Below, piece after piece: positions 45,582 to 53,867 of a stretch of DNA of 64,000 nucleotides. The DNA is from Candidatus Poribacteria bacterium (GTDB lineage: Bacteria > Poribacteria > WGA-4E > UBA9662), in assembly GCA_002709695.1 (NCBI GenBank), contig PAQF01000017.1:122785-186784 (forward strand). Direction: 5' to 3'. How positions within the stretch are numbered: the stretch's first letter is position 1; each line of letters begins with the position of its first letter. The notes below the pieces were generated by a model. It made no database searches. It worked only from the letters and a program-made list of their open reading frames with translations, and was not told where the DNA came from. Position numbers and translations under genes: made by a program.

Positions 45582-46973
45582 CTAAACCAGATCTCGCATA
45601 GCTCGCCTACGCTGTTCTGCTTCTCTACGCCTAGCGTGCTCATCACTAATCCGTCCCACTAAAGCAGGAAACTTCGCCAAGTATTGCGCAGATTCACTCG
45701 TCCGTTTAAAAATACGGAAGTAATCAAAACGAGTCAATGTTGGCGGTATATTTCCCGGACAAAGAGCGTGCAATCCCACCCGCACTGGATCGCCCATACC
45801 AACATTTGTTTGCCCACAACTCTTCCAATGGATAGCATCCTCACTTGCAAAGCCAGAAAACGTATTTCCCCGACGCTCTAACCTTAGAAACAACTCCCGA
45901 ACTTTCTGCATATCCTGTCCACGGCCAATAAGATTGAAAACTCCATTCACATGACGTTCAAAACGGACGTCACCTCTAAAACCATGAGGGCCTGAAGTTT
46001 TTTCAAGTCGTATAAAACGATGCGGATGCTTCCAAACAATTAATCCTCCATGTTCCTTCAATTGTGCTGAAACTGGAATTCGACACTCAATAGCAAAATC
46101 ACCCGTGACTTCAGTTAAAAGACGTGGTGCATCCATATTCCCTCCACGCCCATTACTTCCGTGCCACAAATCTTGTCCCGGCTCTGCTCGCATTTCCAAG
46201 TAGCCCTGACGTTCAGCCCAAGCCCCTCCACCATTAGGATCCTCCCACCGCCACTCTCGACGCATCTCATTGCCAAAGAACTCATCCTCAAAAACCAAGC
46301 CTGTGAACTCACCAGATGAAGCCCAACTCTGAATTTTTATGGCAGAAACACTATCACCAAAATTTTGAGGGAGTACATGCAGATTCGAGATCTCCTTTAC
46401 TCGATCAGTAGGGTGCATCTGTATCGGTAATTGTCCACCTTCAAATTCAGGATGCTCATAAAAAATAACATCTACTGGAGTAGAAGGGAAATTAGGCCCC
46501 TTAAAAACACGAATTGAAGACACTCTATCCTCAAACCAAGTACCACCCTGAGCATCCCGCAAATTAGCAACGTCCCTTAAAATTGTAATTTTCCGTCCTT
46601 TGAAATCAACATCTTCATAACACTCAACGACAACCGGTATTGTTCCCCATTCAGGCCCAGTTGGGGTTGTCATAGATCCAAAATTTATGGAGGAAATCAT
46701 ATCACTAAAATTGTAGGCCGTATCATTCAAGTATGGATAGTACCCTGGCCCAAGTCCAATTTTCTTACCCTGAAAATCAACATGTTGATACAAAATAACT
46801 TTATAGTTTGGATTAGCGTAGTGTGGTCCTCGATACACCCTGAGCGACGCAATTCGATCATGCAAACCTATTTCTTTAGTATGCTTAATCGGTTCAACGA
46901 TAAAACTACTTTTACCTCTAAAATTAGATTCCGCAAAAACCTCAACAACCAGACGAATCATTTTACCTTGCAT
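45582..46973 (-). CDS. Beta/gamma-crystallin protein with DUF1349-like domain
   Basis: About 463 residues from the ATG at 46973, six bases after AGAGAGG; an upstream start at 47009 would overlap the nucleoside hydrolase gene. Four Greek-key motifs are visible (VFAESNFRGK, YQHVDFQGKK, YEDVDFKGRK, YEHPEFEGGQ), each paired with a DRIASLRV-type calcium-site strand, so two beta/gamma-crystallin domains fill residues 5-225. A concanavalin-like DUF1349-type domain follows (about 235-430), with a short basic coiled tail. No signal peptide. The protein may bind calcium and sugars, but no enzyme activity is indicated. Its location inside a cluster of cytoplasmic catabolic enzymes is odd. Confidence 0.75.
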   Translation of the reverse strand: MQGKMIRLVVEVFAESNFRGKSSFIVEPIKHTKEIGLHDRIASLRVYRGPHYANPNYKVILYQHVDFQGKKIGLGPGYYPYLNDTAYNFSDMISSINFGSMTTPTGPEWGTIPVVVECYEDVDFKGRKITILRDVANLRDAQGGTWFEDRVSSIRVFKGPNFPSTPVDVIFYEHPEFEGGQLPIQMHPTDRVKEISNLHVLPQNFGDSVSAIKIQSWASSGEFTGLVFEDEFFGNEMRREWRWEDPNGGGAWAERQGYLEMRAEPGQDLWHGSNGRGGNMDAPRLLTEVTGDFAIECRIPVSAQLKEHGGLIVWKHPHRFIRLEKTSGPHGFRGDVRFERHVNGVFNLIGRGQDMQKVRELFLRLERRGNTFSGFASEDAIHWKSCGQTNVGMGDPVRVGLHALCPGNIPPTLTRFDYFRIFKRTSESAQYLAKFPALVGRISDEHARRREAEQRRRAMRDLV

Positions 46974-46987
46974 ATCCAGCCTCTCTT

Positions 46988-47962
46988 TTATGCAGATGCA
47001 AAAATACAATCTAAAAAATAATCTAAAAATTGACTAGTGTTAATTCCAACACACACTTGCGCATTAGGCTCTGGCCCATCAATGCGATCCGCACGTAGGT
47101 CAGCAACCGTTCGCCCACGTGTCAGACCATCGTTTATTTCTACTTGCACGTAAGCGGGAACAGTATCAAAAAAACCCGGATATTCTAAATACCCAACTGC
47201 TACTGGGTCATGTAGATAAAAACCATCAAGACCTTCATGATAACGATGAAATTCAAAGCAAACCTTGGTACAATCCGACAGAAACTTCCCCCATTGACCA
47301 CCATGTCGAACACACAATTTTTCAAATTCCCTAGCATTCAACAAAACCTGATGGGTTACATCTAACGGAACAATAGTAATTGGAATCCCAGAATCAAAGA
47401 CGATTTGTGCCGCATGTGGATCTGCATAAACATTGAATTCAGCACTTAACGTCACATTCCCATAGACTTCAAAAGCACCTCCCATCAGGACAATCCCTTT
47501 GGTCTTCTTCATTCCAATCGGGCACTTAAGAACTGCCTTAGCTATGTTCGTCAAAGGGCCTATACAGAGTAAAACAACCTGACCTGGATACCGTGTGACC
47601 AATTCCAAAACTACATCCACAGCCCCGGTCGTAACAGAAGGTAAAAGCATATCTAAGTAGCATTGATTCCCATTTGCATCACGAAGCTGGGTAACACCTC
47701 CCAATCCATCACTCCCATGTACATGGGAAGCATTAACAATAGAAACAGACAACGGTTGAGATTCCCCTTCGGCAACAATCGGAACTGATACATTGCCCAT
47801 AGCACTAAGAATTAATGACAGATTACGGGTGCAATAATCAACTCCTACGTTACCATTTACGGTAGTAATTGCTTCGACTTTCAACCCAGAGGAATTGAGG
47901 GCTAATGCAATTGCCAGCGCATCATCCACACCAGGATCTGTATCCAGTATAATACGTTGCAT
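46988..47962 (-). CDS. Inosine/uridine-preferring nucleoside hydrolase
   Basis: A 324-residue member of the IUNH family. The calcium-binding Asp cluster DTDPGVDDA is at residues 7-15, and the active-site region with YLHDPVAVGYLEYP lies near residue 237. It cleaves the N-glycosidic bond of nucleosides to a base and ribose. No signal peptide, so it is cytoplasmic. It overlaps neither neighbour: an isomerase gene ends 22 bp upstream and the crystallin protein gene starts 14 bp downstream. A weak ribosome site suggests translational coupling. Base preference cannot be told. Confidence 0.9.
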   Translation of the reverse strand: MQRIILDTDPGVDDALAIALALNSSGLKVEAITTVNGNVGVDYCTRNLSLILSAMGNVSVPIVAEGESQPLSVSIVNASHVHGSDGLGGVTQLRDANGNQCYLDMLLPSVTTGAVDVVLELVTRYPGQVVLLCIGPLTNIAKAVLKCPIGMKKTKGIVLMGGAFEVYGNVTLSAEFNVYADPHAAQIVFDSGIPITIVPLDVTHQVLLNAREFEKLCVRHGGQWGKFLSDCTKVCFEFHRYHEGLDGFYLHDPVAVGYLEYPGFFDTVPAYVQVEINDGLTRGRTVADLRADRIDGPEPNAQVCVGINTSQFLDYFLDCIFASA

Positions 47963-47984
47963 TCAACTATGGTATTTAAAACAT

Positions 47985-48785
47985 TTATTGCTTTTCAGCC
48001 GTCAAATTTCTAATAAAACCCAACGTCGATTTTACATTATGATTAATTTCGTCCAAAGACACCCCACCGACACATTCCACATACATTGGACCTTGAAAGC
48101 CCCCTTCTAGCAAAATAGCAATCACTCTTCCAAAATCAACCAACCCATCACCAGGAGTAACCATCACATCAGGATTCCCATTTTCCAAAACACAATCCTT
48201 AATAATCAAATTCGAGACCTTTGGAGCTAATAGATCTAAATCTGTTTCCGGTTGATGCTCTCCTTTCGTGTAATGAATAATATTGCCCGGATCATAGCAA
48301 ATCCCAAAACCAGAGCGATTCACCTGATTGTAGGCATTCATCAAATCTTGTACGGTTAACGTAATCCCACCATGAGGTTTAAGCGTAATAGCAACTCCAC
48401 ATTCCTCCGCATATGAAGACATTTCCTGCATCAAGGCATAGTAATCATCATAATGAGCTTCATTTGAAGTACCACAATCAAGCAACCAAGAAGCTCCCAA
48501 AGCAGCTGTATTGCTAATGAGGCGGCGATAATCTTCAATAGCTGCCTCCAACCCTAGATTCAACTTTGTACCACCAAGAAGCAAAGATGGTACAAGCCCT
48601 GCCTTTTCTGCCACCCTACGTGCATTTTCAACATCTTCCCCACTACTGCTGGAATTAATAGCAACTGAACCTGTATTACGAAAGACAGCAACATCACTGT
48701 ATCCCGCCTCTGCAATATGCTCGCAAGCCTCTGCAAATGAAACCGAAGCATAAGGACGCGTAGTACAGCCAATAGTATGTTCCAT
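47985..48785 (-). CDS. Sugar phosphate isomerase/epimerase family protein
   Basis: A 266-residue TIM barrel of the xylose-isomerase-like superfamily. The catalytic strands include GVAITLKPHGG (about residues 129-139), ICYDPGNIIHYTKGE, with a likely metal-binding Asp, and IKDCVLENG. The Lys-Pro-His at the usual Glu-Asn-His position means the first metal ligand differs from the common type, so the chemistry may not be standard. It is the first gene of the minus-strand catabolic cluster, with a GAGGG site. Confidence 0.85.
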   Translation of the reverse strand: MEHTIGCTTRPYASVSFAEACEHIAEAGYSDVAVFRNTGSVAINSSSSGEDVENARRVAEKAGLVPSLLLGGTKLNLGLEAAIEDYRRLISNTAALGASWLLDCGTSNEAHYDDYYALMQEMSSYAEECGVAITLKPHGGITLTVQDLMNAYNQVNRSGFGICYDPGNIIHYTKGEHQPETDLDLLAPKVSNLIIKDCVLENGNPDVMVTPGDGLVDFGRVIAILLEGGFQGPMYVECVGGVSLDEINHNVKSTLGFIRNLTAEKQ

Positions 48786-49128
48786 CCGACCCTCTAACTA
48801 ATATTCATTTTCTTTACACAAGCAAGTATTATATATCAGACACCATATTTTTGGAACCAAGTTTGATCAGCTAACCTTCATCTGAAACTAAATTCAAAAG
48901 CACATTTTAGAATAAACATTAAAGACAAAAAAATCGTGCAACATCATTTAGTTTTAAGAACAAAACATCCTAACTATAGTTATTGTGATATACTGTTGAG
49001 GGAACAATTTGGGAAACAACTCACAATCAAGCAACACTAACACAATTTACCAGATTAATTCAACCCCCATTCCCAGAAATTAAGAAATCCACCACAACTT
49101 ATATTCCATAATACTAAGGAGAATATAA
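48786..49128. other. Divergent intergenic region
   Basis: A 343-bp gap between oppositely oriented genes, A-rich on the plus strand. It holds a TATACT sequence near 48995 without a convincing -35, and an AAGGAG ribosome site at the end for the DUF362 gene. Nothing else was recognised. Confidence 0.45.
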
Positions 49129-50088
49129 ATGAGTATTGAAAAAGCTAAAGTGGGTCTGGCACAAACATCCAACCGCCGCCAAAACATTCTCCATGCTCTA
49201 GAATTGGTACGAGAAGAAATCATTCCGAAGTTGACATCTCAAGTCATGCTGAAACCAAATTTCTTATCCAGCAAAAATCAACTGGCATCAACACACGTTG
49301 ATGCTATCCGAGGAACAATCGATTTTTTACTGACCATACCAACACCTCCCACAGAAATTATTATCGCGGAAGGGGCCAATGAAGAATATTCAGGCGAAGC
49401 CTTCGATAATTTCGGTTATCGAGATTTGATTAATGAATATGATGTACCAATTCAACTTTACGATACTCATCAAGAAACAGAATGGGAAACGACAAATATT
49501 ATTCTTGCCGATAAGAGCCGAGTACCAGTCAGAATGCCTAAAATTGTATTGGATTGTCCATGTACAATCTCAGTAGCAGTGGCAAAAACGCACGATGTAG
49601 ACGTTGTAACACTGGCATTAAAAAACATGATTATGGGTACGCTGCATAAGGACGACCGAGTAAAGATGCACGGCTACAGCAGTCACTCTGAACGCGAGCT
49701 CCCACGGGAGGCACAAATACTCAACATTAACTTGATCCGTTTATCCCAGTACCTGAAACCAGATATTGGGATCATTGATGGAACAACTGGCCTACAAGGA
49801 AATGGTCCCGGCGGAACAGACAGTGTAGACCTTAATATCGGTGTGGCTAGCGCAGACGTATTTTCTGCTGATGCTGTAACAACAAAAGCAATGGGATTTA
49901 ATCCAGCAGATATCGGATTATTTCATTATGCTAGCGAAATGGGGGTTGGCGTATCGGATTTAAACCAAATTGAAGTTCTTGGAACACCAATTGAGGACGT
50001 AGCGTTATCTTTTCGCCCGCATGAAAAAGTAGAATTTCAGTTCCAATGGCAAGAAAAAAATGCAAGAGAGTATTTAGAATTTGTTTAA
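49129..50088 (+). CDS. DUF362 domain-containing protein
   Basis: A 319-residue protein matching DUF362, with VMLKPNFL (about residues 39-46), the AVAKTHDVDVVTLALKNMIMG core (150-172), and DGTTGLQGNGPGGTD (about 217-231). DUF362 proteins often carry ferredoxin-type 4Fe-4S motifs, but none is present here, so this is the cofactor-free type. The function of the family is unsettled. An AAGGAG site precedes the ATG by seven bases. The gene stands alone, followed by a hairpin and a gene desert. Confidence 0.85.
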   Translation: MSIEKAKVGLAQTSNRRQNILHALELVREEIIPKLTSQVMLKPNFLSSKNQLASTHVDAIRGTIDFLLTIPTPPTEIIIAEGANEEYSGEAFDNFGYRDLINEYDVPIQLYDTHQETEWETTNIILADKSRVPVRMPKIVLDCPCTISVAVAKTHDVDVVTLALKNMIMGTLHKDDRVKMHGYSSHSERELPREAQILNINLIRLSQYLKPDIGIIDGTTGLQGNGPGGTDSVDLNIGVASADVFSADAVTTKAMGFNPADIGLFHYASEMGVGVSDLNQIEVLGTPIEDVALSFRPHEKVEFQFQWQEKNAREYLEFV

Positions 50089-50116
50089 CAAACAAAAACC
50101 TAAGTCAGCCTAGAAT

Positions 50117-50162
50117 TTCGTGTCGTCTAGTTTTAAACCACCTTGCCCTCGGACGACACGAA
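50117..50162. terminator. 11-bp hairpin downstream of DUF362, possible terminator
   Basis: TTCGTGTCGTC (50117-50127) pairs perfectly with GACGACACGAA (50152-50162) around a 24-base loop. It begins 28 bp after the DUF362 stop, which suits transcription termination or mRNA stability, but there is no T-run, so a classical intrinsic terminator is not shown. Confidence 0.4.
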
Positions 50163-50902
50163 CCTAGAAGCCTGATTGAAGAGTAGTTAAGAGTCATTAC
50201 TAAACTTAACGATAAGATCAACATAGACACGACATATCTTGCCAAAGCATCTTCGGCAAAAACGTCCTGAACACATCACTAATGGAATCGTATAAATTGT
50301 CAGCAGATCAAGTCTCGGAATAATAGACGAAAAAACCAATCACTTGTCACCAGTGTCATTAACACATAGAAGAACTAGAGAACTTAATGCCACTCCACCT
50401 CTCCCCCAGTAGTATTCACCCAAATAAGATCAAAAAAACGAAACCTCCAAAACAAATAAACGAAACCTAAAGAGCCTATTTGCGAAAGGAAAAATGGGAT
50501 TGATCAAATCACCCACTATAATATATTAACAAAACGTTATGGAAAAATCAGAAAAGGCTATTTAAAAAAAGGACCGAATTGCTTTTGAAGAAGAAACTCA
50601 GAATTCAGCAAAACCTATAGAGGCAAACTCACCTCCTACCAAACTAGAGAACTGACATTCCTGCTTTCTTTCACTGCAAATTAATTGAGTTGAAAAATGG
50701 GATTTTCCAATACAAATATCTATCAATCAATGTTACAATAATACAAGCTCAATGTCACAATAACATGAATTTCAGACCAATTTCACCTTCAGGCAAAGCC
50801 GCTATCTTTTGGGGAGAAATCAAAAAATTCTGAAATACACTTCTAGCTAGCAATTTGGCGCTACCTATTCGATGAATTCCAAATCTTCCGCCACAATTAA
50901 AA

Positions 50903-50931
50903 TTGACATTTCAACGACGCTAGTCTGTAAT
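50903..50931 (+). promoter_or_regulatory. Sigma-70 promoter for the HTH gene
   Basis: A perfect TTGACA (50903-50908) and TGTAAT (50926-50931, five of six matches) are separated by 17 bp. The transcript would start near 50938 and run into the frame that opens at 51005. Confidence 0.6.
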
Positions 50932-51133
50932 ATATTATCCATCTCAATCCCCACCTGCCATAGAATTAAGAACCCAAACAGGAGATTCGCTAATTAGGAG
51001 TTAGATTGAACTTTATAGCAGAAACCAACAATTCCGATTTAAAAACGGAGATACTGCAGATGATTTCTACATTGTTTCAACTTTTTTAGTCAAAAAGCAA
51101 AAGAGGGAACATCATATTAAGAAACCACTCGAT

Positions 51134-51496
51134 TTGGACGATGTAGAGTTTCCATCTAAACTCAAGTCAGCTGCGATACCAAGTAATAATAACAGAAGCT
51201 ACATGACAGTCACTGAAGTTGCCTATTACTTAAATGTATCCAAAGCCAACGTACTCAATAAAATTAAAAAAAACAAGATAAAAGCAAAAAAAATCAAGAA
51301 CAAATGGCAAATAGAATCAACAGAAATAGAATATCAGCCACGACAAATGAACCTAATCGATACAGATATCGATGAATCTGGTAATATTGACAACTCCGGG
51401 CAGCTTTTACTACCTGTCAATAGAAAAAAGTACCCAAAAGATGAAGGATACTGGAGAGCTATACTTGAATACTACGAATCAAGAAGGAAGAAATAA
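51134..51496 (+). CDS. Helix-turn-helix (excisionase-type) DNA-binding protein; start uncertain
   Basis: The frame is open from 51005, but the first usual start codon is a TTG at 51134, giving 120 residues; an ATG at 51203 would give 97. The core MTVTEVAYYLNVSKANVLNKIKKNKIKAKKIKNKWQI is an excisionase/MerR-like winged helix-turn-helix, so DNA binding is likely. The open stretch before the TTG encodes FRFKNGDTADDFYIV, which resembles the strand-turn of a cyclic-nucleotide-binding domain and may be the remnant of one, or the true N terminus read from an ATT codon. The protein is Lys/Asn-rich and the DNA A-rich. No strong ribosome site supports any start. It may regulate the methyltransferase gene 98 bp downstream. 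Confidence 0.6.
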   Translation: MDDVEFPSKLKSAAIPSNNNRSYMTVTEVAYYLNVSKANVLNKIKKNKIKAKKIKNKWQIESTEIEYQPRQMNLIDTDIDESGNIDNSGQLLLPVNRKKYPKDEGYWRAILEYYESRRKK

Positions 51497-51593
51497 ATTT
51501 AAAAAGTAGTTGAACCAACAACTATCTACGCTCGAGATAACATTCATACTAATCAAGAAAACATAATACGACACTTTTATTATTTTACTCTGA

Positions 51594-52439
51594 ATGGTAG
51601 ATCGCTCAATAACTATTCACCATTTACCAACACCAACTAAGGAAAGAATATTGAATCAAAAAAACTCATTCCCCGATTCTCAATTAGACCAAACCCAGTA
51701 CACTGTAAATGGCATACTGCGATACGAAAAGGTTTTTGGTCACAATTTTGTTAGTACTGGAGGAATAAAAACAACCCAAGAGCTATTTGCTGAGATTAAT
51801 TTAACTCACGGTGCTAAAGTCCTTGATATTGGGAGTGGACTCGGAGGGAGCGCATTCTATGTTGAAGACAACTATGCAGCAAAGGTAACTGGGATAGATC
51901 TCTCAAATAATATGGTTAGACTTTCAAATCAAAGAGCCACAGAGCGTAACAGTAAAGTTCAATTTATATTGGGGGACTGTACCAAAATCGCGTTTGAGCC
52001 AGAATCATTCGACTTAATATATAGTCGTGACAGTTTTTTACATATAGAGGACAAAGATAAACTTTTTCAAAAAATAACAAGTTGGCTAACTCCCTTAGGC
52101 AAAGTCCTAATCACCGATTATTGTTGTAGATCAAACAATTGGCCCGAAGAATTCTCAGATTACGTTAAGGAAAGGAATTATACTCTCCATAGCATCGAAA
52201 CATATAAAAACTTGCTTGAACAAGCAGGATTAAAAATCCTTCAAAGTTACGATAACACAAACAGATTTCTACTCGCATTAGAAACGGAACTAAAACATTT
52301 AATTTCAATTAAAGACGAGTTTCTTCAAAACTTCACAGAACAAGATTATGAAGATCTAATTCAAGGATGGGAGAAAAAAATCATTCGTGCCCAACAGGGC
52401 TCTCAAAAATGGGGATATTTTTATGCCCAAAAGAGTTAA
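51594..52439 (+). CDS. Phosphoethanolamine N-methyltransferase (PMT type)
   Basis: A 281-residue SAM-dependent enzyme that follows the single-domain Plasmodium falciparum PMT almost motif by motif: QYT at 35-37 (Tyr36 matching the catalytic Tyr19), YEKVFGHNFVSTGG, SAM motif VLDIGSGLGGS (76-86), IYSRDSFLHIEDKDKLFQK (His150 matching the catalytic His132), KVLITDYC, YVKERNYTL, and a C terminus ending in GW-KKI and QKWGYFYAQK. PfPMT carries out three methylations from phosphoethanolamine to phosphocholine in the cytoplasm; the same chemistry is inferred here. No typical ribosome site precedes the ATG at 51594. The gene is more A-rich than most of the window, which may reflect transfer. Confidence 0.9.
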   Translation: MVDRSITIHHLPTPTKERILNQKNSFPDSQLDQTQYTVNGILRYEKVFGHNFVSTGGIKTTQELFAEINLTHGAKVLDIGSGLGGSAFYVEDNYAAKVTGIDLSNNMVRLSNQRATERNSKVQFILGDCTKIAFEPESFDLIYSRDSFLHIEDKDKLFQKITSWLTPLGKVLITDYCCRSNNWPEEFSDYVKERNYTLHSIETYKNLLEQAGLKILQSYDNTNRFLLALETELKHLISIKDEFLQNFTEQDYEDLIQGWEKKIIRAQQGSQKWGYFYAQKS

Positions 52440-52570
52440 CACTACAACCCAAGCCTATAATCATTTTAGAAAACCACAATCAACTATCACATACTGCCTA
52501 CTAATGGTTTTCGTTGTCAAATTTGACAAATTCTTGCCACGATTTTGATACATCTAGAGAGAAAAACAGA

Positions 52571-53200
52571 ATGAATCAAGAAATACACTATCAAACAGTT
52601 TTGCTTTTTGGAGCCCCTGGAACTGGCAAAGGTACACAAGGAAAGATTCTGGCATCAATTCCCGGGTTCTTTCACCTATCTTGTGGAGACGTTTTCAGAA
52701 CAATAGACGTCAAATCCGACGTAGGAAAAAAAGTGTACGAGTACTCCTCACAAGGCAACCTCGTACCAGACAAAACCACAGTAGAATTATGGGAACAACA
52801 TGTCCATGCAAACACCATCTTAGGATCATACAAACCTTCTAGCGACTTACTTATCCTTGATGGTATTCCGCGTAGTATCACTCAAGCAGAAATTATGGAC
52901 CAGCACATCAACGTCCTACAAATAATCCACTTATTCTGTAACGACGAAGAAGAAATGATAAAGCGCCTTAGAAAACGCGCCTTGAAAGAAAACCGGATTG
53001 ATGATGCACGCGAGGATGTAATACGACGAAGATGGGAAGTTTATCGAGAAGAAACCCAACCAGTACTAAAACACTACCAAGATTCAATCATATCAAGAGT
53101 AGAAGCCATTGATAGCCCTGCTGCAGTCTTACAAGGAATACTCGAAATCGTCGTACCTATCCAAAAAAATTGTTTGGCAGATTCCCTGAATGATTTATAA
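52571..53200 (+). CDS. Adenylate kinase-like nucleoside monophosphate kinase
   Basis: About 209 residues from the ATG at 52571 after a GAGAG site. The P loop GAPGTGKGT is at 14-22, the NMP-binding region contains LSCGDVFR, DGIPRS holds the conserved Arg, and RALKENRIDDAREDVIRRR forms a short LID. A short LID without the Cys4 zinc motif is seen in UMP/CMP and AK1-type kinases; the exact NMP is not clear. A housekeeping adenylate kinase is usually linked to secY and ribosomal genes, which are absent, so this may be an accessory paralogue. The 3' end overlaps the converging phosphatidyltransferase gene by 6 bp. Confidence 0.85.
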   Translation: MNQEIHYQTVLLFGAPGTGKGTQGKILASIPGFFHLSCGDVFRTIDVKSDVGKKVYEYSSQGNLVPDKTTVELWEQHVHANTILGSYKPSSDLLILDGIPRSITQAEIMDQHINVLQIIHLFCNDEEEMIKRLRKRALKENRIDDAREDVIRRRWEVYREETQPVLKHYQDSIISRVEAIDSPAAVLQGILEIVVPIQKNCLADSLNDL

Positions 53201-53827
53201 GTTAAGTTGGCGGTAGCAAAAGATTAATCGATGTGCAGCCGTAAGATGAGTTCCAATAGCCAAAATCAAGAAAACTATCATCAAAATAAGCCCTTCCGAT
53301 TGCGATTCCCCATAAAAGTTTTGGAATAATCCCTGAGCCAAAATACCAATCGTGATTAGGCAGATGCGTTCAAGTCGCTGCATAATGCCTACCTTACACT
53401 GAATACCTAGCCCCTCTGCCCTAGCCCGAATATAACTGACAAGAACAGAACCAGAGATGGCCAGCACAACCAAACAAACACCATAAAACGAATAATCAGA
53501 ACCTAAACGATGAAAATAGACAAGAAGTCCAAAAAAAACAGCGATTTCAGAATAACGATCAATCACTGAATCAAGCAACGCTCCAGATGGCCTAGATTTT
53601 TTGGTAATACGTGCAACGGCACCATCCATATGATCAAGTACACCAGCAAAAAGGATTAATATCGCCGCCAAAATCAAACGCCCTTCGGCCAAAAAAAATG
53701 CCGCCACTAAGTTAACAGCAAAATTAGCAAAAGTCACCATATCAGGTGTTATTCCCAACCAGCTCATCGCTCTAGTCATAGGCAACACCATAATATCAAC
53801 ACTTGAACGTAAGTCATCTTTAGACAT
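53195..53827 (-). CDS. CDP-alcohol phosphatidyltransferase
   Basis: A 210-residue inner-membrane protein with the full CDP-alcohol motif: Asp65, Asp68-Gly69, Ala72-Arg73, Gly82, Asp86 and Asp90. The later SYIRARAEGLG and GIMQRLERI stretch resembles inositol-phosphate-type enzymes (PgsA/archaetidylinositol phosphate synthase) more than choline or ethanolamine transferases. It transfers a phosphatidyl group from CDP-diacylglycerol to an alcohol in the membrane. Its gene follows the AccA-like gene by 40 bp and may be the last gene of the surface operon. It converges with the kinase gene. Confidence 0.88.
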   Translation of the reverse strand: MSKDDLRSSVDIMVLPMTRAMSWLGITPDMVTFANFAVNLVAAFFLAEGRLILAAILILFAGVLDHMDGAVARITKKSRPSGALLDSVIDRYSEIAVFFGLLVYFHRLGSDYSFYGVCLVVLAISGSVLVSYIRARAEGLGIQCKVGIMQRLERICLITIGILAQGLFQNFYGESQSEGLILMIVFLILAIGTHLTAAHRLIFCYRQLNL

Positions 53828-53867
53828 ATTAATTAAACCCTAAACATACCAATTCTCAAGCAAGTTA

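Larger units (their letters stand above)
50089..51004. other. 0.9 kb gene desert upstream of the HTH/PMT genes
   Basis: No reading frame of useful length is present on either strand. It begins with a long hairpin (50117-50162) and ends with a good promoter (50903-50931). Between them the DNA is A-rich, with no recognised gene, tRNA or repeat. It may be a decayed gene region. Confidence 0.45.

Noticed and set aside
14636..50720. A shared short word around GAGTTGAAA in both gene deserts, suggesting a common mobile element
   Set aside because: The match is short, gapped and A-rich, and no longer similarity or terminal repeats could be traced by eye.
52514..52570. An upstream start for the kinase gene at 52514
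   Set aside because: It adds 19 polar residues not found in NMP kinases, and the ATG at 52571 has a better ribosome site and a normal distance to the P loop.
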